Positions 1 through 5,173 of a stretch of DNA of 14,714 bases are shown here, piece after piece. This stretch comes from an uncultured Clostridia bacterium. GTDB taxonomy: Bacteria; Bacillota; Clostridia; Peptostreptococcales; Anaerovoracaceae. The translations under genes and the position numbers were made by a program. The notes below the pieces were generated by a model that searched no databases, was not told the origin of the DNA, and saw nothing but the letters and a program-made list of their open reading frames with translations. Location of the stretch: assembly GCA_937889655.1 (NCBI GenBank), contig CALBZG010000202.1, forward strand, positions 1 through 14,714, read 5' to 3'. Each line of letters opens with the position of its first letter. Positions within the stretch are counted from its first letter, which is position 1.

Positions 1-43
1 ACGATAATAACCCGGCAGTTTTCGCCACCTGGCGGACGACGAT

Positions 44-82
44 TCTCCCTCTCCCTTGGGGAGAGGGCCGGGGTGAGGGGGA
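44..82. repeat. GC-rich palindromic repeat (CCCTCTCCC-TTG-GGGAGAGGG core)
   Basis: CCCTCTCCC at 47-55 and GGGAGAGGG at 59-67 form a perfect 9-bp stem with a 3-base loop, followed by a purine-rich GGGGTGAGGGGG tail. Sequences of this shape occur as dispersed intergenic repeats in many GC-rich bacteria (recalled, not searched). It lies 50-90 bases past the stop of the mutase fragment and has no T-run on either side, so I do not call it a terminator. Confidence 0.6.
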
Positions 83-134
83 AGCGCGCGAACGCCCTCT
101 TGAACTGTCCAAAACTTGATTTGCGCCTCCTATG

Positions 135-938
135 CTACGGTCCTCGCGATGTAAATTGTTCCATTCGTCTCAATATCCCATCAGGCTCGGCCACGCCCAG
201 GCGGGCGATGGTATCGGCGCGTTCCGGGCTGTCCGCCACGGCGTAAATCCGCAACTCGTCCGCGTTGCCGGAGGGACGCACGTGGGCGACATCGCCGTTG
301 CTGAAGTAAACGCGCACGCCGTCCGTGTAATTGAGGCGCGCCACTTCGCCAAAGCCTTGCGCGCGCGTGAAAAATTCCCCCAGCCGCGCGCGAATCTCCT
401 GAAACCTCTCCACCAGCGGTTCGTCGGCGGGAACGGGGTTTCGCTCCGGGTCAAGCAAGGAAAGGCCATCGCGCTCAAAGACCGCGTCGGCAATCCGCGC
501 ATCGTCCACCGAAAAGGCTTGCAATATTTTCAGGCTGGCGGCGCGCGGGAACCGGCGGAGCAGCGCCGCGCGGCTGAAGCGGCGCGGCAGGCGCGCGAAT
601 AACTCGGTCAGGGGCAGTTGCTGTTCGGCGGCGGCGAACAGCACCGCCAGGATGGGCAGCAGGGCGTCGCGCGTGGGCAGCGCCGGGAGCGTCCGTCCGT
701 CGCGTTCGAGCGTGGAGCCAAGGAGGAAACCGCCATTCGCCTCCCAGCCGCAGACCACCCGGCGGCCTTTCGCGCGGGCGCGATCCATGCCCGCAATCAC
801 GAAGGGCGAGCCGATGCGCGTCTTGGGTTCGAGCGCCGCTTTCAACGCGCCGCGGTCAATGGCGTCATTGCAACTGATCGGCACCACCACCGCGTCGGCC
901 CCCAGAAACTCGGCAACGACCATGCCCACCAGGTCGCC
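135..938 (-). pseudogene. Phosphomannomutase/phosphoglucomutase C-terminal fragment of foreign base composition
   Basis: About 265 codons of an alpha-D-phosphohexomutase C-terminal half: the end of domain 2 (EFLGADAVVVPISCN), domain 3 with the sugar-specificity loop GWEANGGF, and domain 4 with RPSGNADEL. The codons are strongly G/C-ending, unlike every other gene in the window. The repeat just downstream (44-82) is of a kind I associate with GC-rich genomes such as Pseudomonadota or Chloroflexota; that association is from memory. The fragment is not a duplicate of the window's own glmM, which has the GTDGVRG, ASHN and RPSGTEP signatures of phosphoglucosamine mutase. Confidence 0.75.
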
Positions 939-1316
939 GCCATCATCAATGATAATGTTCGGCTTATGCGCCAGCGTCATCTCGATATGCCTGTCATATT
1001 CGTCCACCGTCGCACCATGGTATGCAAATACCTTCATGCCGTCCACAGCCAGCGCAGCCGCGATATCATCCTGCGTCGAAAGGATATTGCTCCCCGTAAC
1101 TGCCATTTCAGCTCCGCCGGCTTCCAGCACCTTGCACAAATATGCAGTTTTCGCTTCCAGATGAACAGACAGGGAAATTCTGACCCCCTCGAAAGGCCGT
1201 GTTCTGCTGAATTCTTCGTGAAATGCCGACAACAGCGGCATATTATTTTTGACCCATTCTATTTTCATGCGCCCGCTTTCTGCCAGGCCTATATTTCTAA
1301 TCTCGTAATCCTTCAT
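135..1316 (-). CDS. Chimeric ORF: N-terminal S-adenosylhomocysteine hydrolase joined in frame to C-terminal phosphomannomutase
   Basis: The start is ATG at 1316, with AAGGAG at 1324-1329 and 7 bases between; an upstream in-frame extension to 1361 has no support. Residues 1-130 read as adenosylhomocysteinase: MKDYEIRNIGLAESGR, then AGGAEMAVTGSNILSTQDD, and IIIDDGGDLV, which contains the active-site Asp region. From about residue 128 the protein is the C-terminal part of a phosphomannomutase/phosphoglucomutase: VVVPISCNDAID, TRIGSPFVIAGM, the sugar-binding loop GWEANGGFLLGS, LPTRDALLPIL and the phosphate-binding loop RPSGNADELRIY. The hydrolase half lacks its whole NAD-binding domain and later catalytic residues. 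The mutase half lacks the phosphoserine loop and the DGDGDR metal loop. Neither activity is therefore expected. G+C content and codon use change at the same place, so I infer an artificial or recombinational join rather than a working fusion. Confidence 0.85.
   Translation of the reverse strand: MKDYEIRNIGLAESGRMKIEWVKNNMPLLSAFHEEFSRTRPFEGVRISLSVHLEAKTAYLCKVLEAGGAEMAVTGSNILSTQDDIAAALAVDGMKVFAYHGATVDEYDRHIEMTLAHKPNIIIDDGGDLVGMVVAEFLGADAVVVPISCNDAIDRGALKAALEPKTRIGSPFVIAGMDRARAKGRRVVCGWEANGGFLLGSTLERDGRTLPALPTRDALLPILAVLFAAAEQQLPLTELFARLPRRFSRAALLRRFPRAASLKILQAFSVDDARIADAVFERDGLSLLDPERNPVPADEPLVERFQEIRARLGEFFTRAQGFGEVARLNYTDGVRVYFSNGDVAHVRPSGNADELRIYAVADSPERADTIARLGVAEPDGILRRMEQFTSRGP
939..1316 (-). 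pseudogene. ahcY: ahcY fragment (N-terminal ~126-130 residues of adenosylhomocysteinase)
   Basis: This is the part of the chimeric ORF that belongs with the rest of the window in base composition. Adenosylhomocysteinase splits S-adenosylhomocysteine into adenosine and homocysteine and is normally about 400-470 residues long. Only the start of the substrate-binding domain is present, ending at DDGGDLV. If the join is an assembly error, the complete gene exists in the real chromosome and extends leftwards from here. It lies downstream of the pirin gene in the same orientation but is separated from it by a terminator, so it probably has its own promoter in 1317-1440. I found no convincing -35/-10 pair there. 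Confidence 0.75.
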
Positions 1317-1442
1317 CCTTAATCTCCTTTTGAGTCCAAGCATACATGGATATAATAACACAATTTAATGTGCATTTTGCTATAATTTTCAATAATTCTT
1401 TGTCATTCCAACGATAATCCTCAATATTCATCGCTCTGTTTT

Positions 1443-1489
1443 TATGAAAAACAGGCTCCCTGGAGATTATCCATCAGAAAAGGGAGCCC
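1443..1489 (-). terminator. Rho-independent terminator between the pirin and ahcY genes
   Basis: Read on the minus strand, GGCTCCCT (1488-1481) and AGGGAGCC (1461-1454) form an 8-bp stem around a 19-base loop. TGTTTTT follows at 1453-1447. It would end transcription from the pirin gene and isolate the ahcY gene. The loop is longer than usual, so efficiency is uncertain. Confidence 0.6.
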
Positions 1490-1562
1490 ATTGGTTCATC
1501 GGCCCCCTTATCGCTGAATCTGTTTATCTTTGTGCATGTTCATTTTAAGCGTGTTTATAATT

Positions 1563-1592
1563 AAGCATGTTGATTCTCAACCATGCTTTTTT
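1563..1592 (+). terminator. Hairpin over the pirin stop codon with a T-run on the plus strand
   Basis: AAGCATG (1563-1569) pairs with CATGCTT (1582-1588). A further 3 bp form across a one-base bulge, and a T-run follows at 1587-1592. In the plus direction this has the form of a terminator that would stop antisense transcription into the pirin gene. In the minus direction the hairpin surrounds the pirin stop (1577-1579), but its tail is AATTATAAA, so terminator activity there is doubtful. Confidence 0.4.
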
Positions 1593-2428
1593 ATAAACTC
1601 ATTCTCTTCAAGCTCCTGAAAAGCAATGTCCAGTTCCTCGGCGGTGTTCATGACCACCGGTCCGCCCCAGGCGATCGGTTCCCTGAGGGGTCGTGCAGAG
1701 AATAGCAAAAATCGAATGCCCGCCCGGGTGGCCTTGACTCGCATCGTCTCGCCTTGCGTAAACAGTACGGCATGCTTTTCATCGACGATTTCGGTATATT
1801 CCGGGTCGAAACGGCCTTCGCCGCTAATGATGTAAATAAACAATGTGGATTCCGGATCCCCGTTGTATGCCCATTCCCCTTGCGCAGGGATCTCCACATC
1901 CAGATAGGTGGCTTTGACGTATTTCCCTTCGAAAGCTCCGGGGATTCCCCGATAGGCTCCCGCTATGATCCTGACTCTGCTCCCATCAGCTTCGATGACG
2001 GGGATCTTTTCGCTTTTTATGTCTCCGTAGGCCGGTTCTGTCATCTTCTTTTTTGCCGGAAGATTGAGCCAAAGCTGGGCTCCCAGCATACGCTGCCGAG
2101 GTTTCGGCATCTCCTGATGGATGATACCGGATCCAGCGGTCATCCACTGGCAATCTCCATCCATGATGCGCCCCTTGTTCCCCAAGCTGTCTCCATGCTC
2201 GATTTCACCTTGGATTAAATAAGTCACCGTCTCTATTCCACGATGAGGATGCCAAGGAAACCCCTTGGTATAATCCTCCGGATTCTTTGAATCAAAGGCG
2301 TCCAGCATAAGAAAGGGATCAAAATCCCTGGTGTCTCTATAGCCGATCACACGAACCAGTTTCACTCCGGCTCCATCGAACGCATTTTTCCCTGTGACTG
2401 TTTTATGAACAATTCTCAATTTATCCAT
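1577..2428 (-). CDS. Pirin family protein (bicupin)
   Basis: A 283-residue protein, the usual pirin length. The N-terminal cupin carries the pirin signature HPHRGIETVTY with metal ligands His60 and His62, and the second half of the metal site, IIHQEMP, with His104 and Glu106. The C-terminal cupin domain covers roughly residues 160-275. Bacterial pirins bind Fe(II) and several have quercetin 2,3-dioxygenase activity in vitro; others modulate metabolic enzymes or respond to redox stress. The true substrate here cannot be told from sequence. The start is ATG at 2428 with GGAGG at 2440-2444, 11 bases away. An out-of-frame ATG closer to the GGAGG opens only a 4-codon ORF. The gene is last in the group dehydratase, rubredoxin-like protein, pirin, behind a GC-rich hairpin. 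Confidence 0.92.
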   Translation of the reverse strand: MDKLRIVHKTVTGKNAFDGAGVKLVRVIGYRDTRDFDPFLMLDAFDSKNPEDYTKGFPWHPHRGIETVTYLIQGEIEHGDSLGNKGRIMDGDCQWMTAGSGIIHQEMPKPRQRMLGAQLWLNLPAKKKMTEPAYGDIKSEKIPVIEADGSRVRIIAGAYRGIPGAFEGKYVKATYLDVEIPAQGEWAYNGDPESTLFIYIISGEGRFDPEYTEIVDEKHAVLFTQGETMRVKATRAGIRFLLFSARPLREPIAWGGPVVMNTAEELDIAFQELEENEFIKKHG

Positions 2429-2452
2429 ATATCATCGTTCCTCCATCAACAA

Positions 2453-2471
2453 GAGCCCCGGTTCGGGGCTC
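2453..2471 (-). terminator. GC-rich hairpin between the rubredoxin-like and pirin genes
   Basis: GAGCCCCG (2453-2460) and CGGGGCTC (2464-2471) form a perfect 8-bp stem with a 3-base loop. On the minus strand it is followed by TTGTTGATGG, which is only weakly U-rich, and the pirin GGAGG begins 8 bases later. It may be a leaky terminator or attenuator that lowers pirin expression relative to the upstream genes, or a stem that protects the upstream mRNA. Confidence 0.5.
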
Positions 2472-2485
2472 CGTTAAACGATTTT

Positions 2486-2818
2486 TTACCATTTGCCTTT
2501 AGCTACATGACCTGCGATTTCCGCTTTGCTTCTTTGTTTGATAACCCAGGCTTCATCGTGGGCTTTCTTGAACAGATCCACACAAGGAGGGTCCAGATTG
2601 ATTTCAATGCCTTCCTTAGCCAATTCCTTGATTTTCATTGCCAGTGCGATGATTTCCATGTGGATATCGTTGGTACGATCCGAATCGAAAACTTTTTTGG
2701 CATCCTCCTCGGACATCAGAACAAATTTTTCTTTCGGCGCTCCGCACTTAGGGCAGGCATCCGGTGCTTCCGGACCTTCATGAAGGAACCCGCATACTGT
2801 ACATTTCCATAACATCAT
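2486..2818 (-). CDS. Small protein with N-terminal rubredoxin-like domain and a helical C-terminal region
   Basis: A 110-residue protein. Residues 3-34 form a short rubredoxin-like iron site, WKCTVCGF...CPKCGAP, with Cys6, Cys9, Cys22 and Cys25. This is the compact type found at the C terminus of rubrerythrins and in related peroxidases. The remaining ~75 residues are predicted mostly helical, rich in Lys and Glu, and contain no Glu/His diiron motif, so this is not a complete rubrerythrin. Start ATG at 2818, AAGGAG at 2825-2830, spacing 6. The gene follows the dehydratase stop by 32 bases and is very probably cotranscribed with it. I infer a one-electron carrier, possibly for the flavin/iron-sulfur dehydratase. 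Oxidative-stress defence is an alternative. Confidence 0.85.
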   Translation of the reverse strand: MMLWKCTVCGFLHEGPEAPDACPKCGAPKEKFVLMSEEDAKKVFDSDRTNDIHMEIIALAMKIKELAKEGIEINLDPPCVDLFKKAHDEAWVIKQRSKAEIAGHVAKGKW

Positions 2819-2850
2819 TTTTATCTCCTTTCCTGGTCTTGAAAATATAA

Positions 2851-4299
2851 CTAATCTTTAATTTTAGCGATTGTTTTGGCCAGCCCTTTCTTGTGCTCCA
2901 GATTGGCCATTCTGGCTATCATGATCCTCTGTGCTTGAGGGGATCCCGCTCCATGCATGGATTCGGTACGATATCCCACAGCCCCGGTGCCCAGCGTCAG
3001 GTTCTCTATGAGCCTCATGATCCTCATGCGATTCTCTGTCGGCACCGAGTCTACGCCACGCAAATATTTCTCAATATAATGGCCTATCTCTTCGCTTCTG
3101 AAATCTTTTTCGGAAGGCTGGGTCACCATCATCCCTCCTGCGATATCCTCCGCCAAACGGGTCATTTCATAAGGGAATCTGGTCACGTTCTGTTTGCAGA
3201 CATTAGCCAGCAGCAGCTCGATCAAATAGGCCCCCGACGGTGTGGCACTTCCTTCATAGGAACAGGCCAGGGCGGATGAATAGATGGTCTCATTGAGATG
3301 AGTCATCTCTATAAGCTTGTCTTTAATATGGGAAGCTTTGGCCGCGCCATTATATTCAGCAGCCAGGGCCGCTGCACCGATGAGCACATCACCGACGCCG
3401 CATTTGCATGCGTAGCTTGGCCTATGGTGGCCTGCAAATCTTTCAACCAGCATCCCCACAAATTCCGTTTCGCCATTCAGGAAAATCCTTTCATTCGGCA
3501 CAAAAACGTGATCAAAGATAACCAAGGCTTCATGTCCCCCGAACTGGCTGTTGCCCACATCCATTTCTGTTCCTTCCAGTTTTCTGGTATCGCAGGACTG
3601 TCGTCCGTATATGAGAGTGATACCCGGTGAATCCGTTGGGACCGAGAACGAAACTGCATAATCTTTGTCTTCTGGTTCCATGGCGATAGTAGGCATTACT
3701 AGAACCTCATGGGAATTGACGATGCCGGTCTGATGGGCTTTGCAGCCGTTGACCACGATACCGTCAGGTCTTCTTTCTACTACCCTCAGGTAAAGATCCG
3801 GATCTGCCTGGGCGCTTGGAGACAAGCCTCTATTACCTTTGACATCCGTCATGGCGCCATCGGTCACCAAATCATTTTTCTGAATATACTCCAGGAATTT
3901 CAGAAAGCGCTTCGTATAGTCAGTTCCATATTTCTGATCCACCTCAAAGGCAGTGCTATATACCGCATTGAAAGCATCCTGTCCTACGCAGCGCTGGAAG
4001 CAGCAGGCGGTTTTTTGGCCAAGCATCCTTTGACGCTTTACCTTCTGCACCAGATCCGCAGTACTCTGGAACACATGAGTGAACAGATTGATTTTTTCTC
4101 CGGTAATATGGGATTTGACTGTCATAAGATCCTCGTACAAAGGATCCAGCGCCAAATCATAGGTCAACGCTACAGCATTCATTGATGGTATGATGATTGG
4201 ATGATCCACAGGTGACTCGATTTTTTCTCCAAACATATATACGTTAAGTTTCAATTCTCTCAGGCTTTCTATATACTCTGCTCCTGTTTTCATAGGCAT
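2851..4299 (-). CDS. abfD: 4-hydroxybutyryl-CoA dehydratase / vinylacetyl-CoA delta-isomerase
   Basis: A flavoenzyme of the 4-hydroxyphenylacetate 3-hydroxylase/acyl-CoA dehydrogenase fold that dehydrates 4-hydroxybutyryl-CoA to crotonyl-CoA by a radical mechanism. The protein is 482 residues from ATG 4299 (AAGGAG at 4308-4313, spacing 8); a longer frame to 4335 lacks a binding site and adds 12 residues not expected in the family. The [4Fe-4S] ligands known from the Clostridium aminobutyricum enzyme (Cys99, Cys103, His292, Cys299) have counterparts: Cys100 and Cys104 in TACCFQRCVG, His292 in AGHHRPSY, and Cys298 or Cys300 in ACKCGVG. Other strongly conserved runs are VDHP, KTACCFQRCVG, DGAMTD, KAHQTG, YGRQSCDTRK and ESMHGAGSPQAQ. 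These ligands separate it from true hydroxylases of the family. No other gene of the 4-aminobutyrate pathway lies in the window. Confidence 0.93.
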   Translation of the reverse strand: MPMKTGAEYIESLRELKLNVYMFGEKIESPVDHPIIIPSMNAVALTYDLALDPLYEDLMTVKSHITGEKINLFTHVFQSTADLVQKVKRQRMLGQKTACCFQRCVGQDAFNAVYSTAFEVDQKYGTDYTKRFLKFLEYIQKNDLVTDGAMTDVKGNRGLSPSAQADPDLYLRVVERRPDGIVVNGCKAHQTGIVNSHEVLVMPTIAMEPEDKDYAVSFSVPTDSPGITLIYGRQSCDTRKLEGTEMDVGNSQFGGHEALVIFDHVFVPNERIFLNGETEFVGMLVERFAGHHRPSYACKCGVGDVLIGAAALAAEYNGAAKASHIKDKLIEMTHLNETIYSSALACSYEGSATPSGAYLIELLLANVCKQNVTRFPYEMTRLAEDIAGGMMVTQPSEKDFRSEEIGHYIEKYLRGVDSVPTENRMRIMRLIENLTLGTGAVGYRTESMHGAGSPQAQRIMIARMANLEHKKGLAKTIAKIKD

Positions 4300-4344
4300 A
4301 CTCGACGCTCCTTTCCGGTGCATTGCTGCACTCAATCAAACCAA

Positions 4345-4380
4345 GTTCATGTTTTCAGTTTAGCATGAACATTCTGAAAA
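4345..4380. promoter_or_regulatory. Two interleaved inverted repeats in the abfD leader
   Basis: GTTCATG (4345-4351) pairs with CATGAAC (4364-4370), and TTTTCAG (4352-4358) pairs with CTGAAAA (4374-4380). Each is a perfect 7-bp dyad, and they are arranged A-B-A'-B'. In RNA the two stems could hardly form together, because no bases separate the two downstream arms. They could be alternative structures or overlapping protein sites. The element lies 46-81 bases upstream of the abfD start. Confidence 0.45.
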
Positions 4381-4417
4381 TGAAACACTTATTTGTGACT
4401 CTGAACGAGTTATAAAT

Positions 4418-4448
4418 TGTATATATCCATTTTTTATCGATATATACA
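4418..4448. promoter_or_regulatory. Operator-like dyad TGTATATATC-N11-GATATATACA
   Basis: Two perfect 10-bp inverted half-sites at 4418-4427 and 4439-4448, separated by 11 bases, so the half-site centres are 21 bp apart, about two helical turns. It lies between the divergent abfD and acetyltransferase genes, about 120 bases upstream of the abfD start. The layout fits a dimeric regulator; the regulator is not in the window. The half-sites are A/T-rich, so chance similarity is possible. Confidence 0.5.
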
Positions 4449-4491
4449 TATCCTCGCAGAAAAATTTACGTTGCTCTGCATCTTACGTCCA

Positions 4492-4520
4492 GCTTATTGT
4501 TAGTGCTTATTATTAGTGCT
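4492..4520. repeat. 13-bp tandem repeat upstream of the acetyltransferase promoter
   Basis: GCTTATTGTTAGT (4492-4504) is followed directly by GCTTATTATTAGT (4505-4517), one mismatch, and then GCT. It ends 16 bases upstream of the -35 element of the plus-strand promoter, where an activator or repressor could bind. Confidence 0.45.
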
Positions 4521-4536
4521 TTTTTTGAGCCTCTGA

Positions 4537-4565
4537 TTGACTTTACAATAAAAAGAAATTATTAT
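4537..4565 (+). promoter_or_regulatory. Sigma-A promoter for the GNAT acetyltransferase gene
   Basis: TTGACT at 4537-4542 and TATTAT at 4560-4565 are separated by exactly 17 bases; each matches the consensus at 5 of 6 positions. The start codon lies about 58 bases downstream of the -10, giving an untranslated leader of roughly 50 bases. Confidence 0.7.
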
Positions 4566-4623
4566 TCATCTATACAAATAGCAAAGTTATCTTGATCATA
4601 TTATTGTTCCGGGAGGTATTCGT

Positions 4624-5094
4624 ATGGTTATAAGAAACGCTGAAGAGTCTGACTATATCAAGGTCATTTCCGTGATCAATGACTGGTGGGGCGGCCGTCA
4701 AATGGCTGATATGCTTCCACGATTATTTTTCAAGCATTTTGGACAAACAAGCTTTATCATGGAGGAAAACGGAGAAATGCTTGCTTTCCTTGTGGGTTTT
4801 ATCTCGCCTGCGCACTCAAACGAAGCATACATCCACTTTTTTGGTGTGAATCCAGAATATAGGAAGCAGGGAATAGGTCGTAAAATGTATCAGCACTTTG
4901 ACAGCCAGGTAAAAAAAATGGGCGTAGACACCGTCCATCTTGTAACCTCTATTGTAAACAAGACCTCTATTGGTTTTCACACTTCCGTTGGATTCAGTAT
5001 TGATCAAGGCGACTGTGAAGTGGATGGCATACAGGTCCATACCGACTATGACGGGATCGGAAGTAAAATGGTGCTATTTACGAAAAAAATATAG
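4624..5094 (+). CDS. GNAT family N-acetyltransferase
   Basis: A 156-residue single-domain protein of the GCN5-related acetyltransferase family, which moves an acetyl group from acetyl-CoA to an amine. The acetyl-CoA pyrophosphate-binding motif A is visible at about residues 79-92: VNPEYRKQGIGRKM, containing the Q/R-x-x-G-x-G/A core. The following segment, HLVTSIVNKTSIGFHTSVGF, has the N-x-x-(S/A)-x-x-F-(H/Y)-x-x-x-G-F pattern of motif B. The N-terminal half contains WWGGRQM. The substrate cannot be inferred. Start ATG at 4624, GGGAGG at 4611-4616, spacing 7. It has its own promoter and terminator, so it appears to be a single-gene unit divergent from abfD. Confidence 0.9.
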   Translation: MVIRNAEESDYIKVISVINDWWGGRQMADMLPRLFFKHFGQTSFIMEENGEMLAFLVGFISPAHSNEAYIHFFGVNPEYRKQGIGRKMYQHFDSQVKKMGVDTVHLVTSIVNKTSIGFHTSVGFSIDQGDCEVDGIQVHTDYDGIGSKMVLFTKKI

Positions 5095-5106
5095 AATGGC
5101 CAATAA

Positions 5107-5149
5107 AAAGGTGCGGTTACATCAATGCAACTGCACCTTTATTTTTATT
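5107..5149 (+). terminator. Rho-independent terminator after the acetyltransferase gene
   Basis: AAAGGTGCGGTT (5107-5118) pairs with AACTGCACCTTT (5129-5140). The 12-bp stem contains one G-U pair and a 10-base loop, and ATTTTTATT follows. It begins 12 bases after the stop codon. Confidence 0.85.
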
Positions 5150-5173
5150 AATACACTGTAGCGGAGAAAGACT

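Noticed and set aside
132..602. Plus-strand open frame of 156 codons at the left edge
   Set aside because: It is a shadow of the phosphomannomutase fragment in GC-rich DNA, with no ribosome binding site and Arg/Ala-rich composition.
618..1322. Long plus-strand open frame of 234 codons opposite the chimeric ORF
   Set aside because: It is antisense to clearly recognisable hydrolase and mutase sequence; its translation is unlike any protein family, and open antisense frames are expected in GC-rich coding DNA.
1317..1576. SAM- or SAH-type riboswitch in front of ahcY
   Set aside because: Only a terminator-like hairpin is visible; I found no conserved core of the S-box or SAH riboswitch.
2405..2812. 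Plus-strand frame of 135 codons over the rubredoxin-like gene
   Set aside because: The minus-strand product has a clear Cys4 iron site and a good AAGGAG; the plus-strand translation shows no family signature.
4300..4335. Upstream ATG at 4335 as the abfD start
   Set aside because: The strong AAGGAG at 4308-4313 lies inside that extension and serves ATG 4299, which gives the family N terminus and correct spacing of the cluster cysteines.
4345..4380. H-type RNA pseudoknot in the abfD leader
   Set aside because: The arms are in pseudoknot order, but no bases lie between the two downstream arms, so a loop could not cross a 7-bp stem; alternative stems are more plausible.
4470..4492. Possible sigma-54 (-24/-12) promoter for abfD on the minus strand
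   Set aside because: The GG and GC doublets in TGGACGTAAGATGCA are one base too close together for the required spacing.
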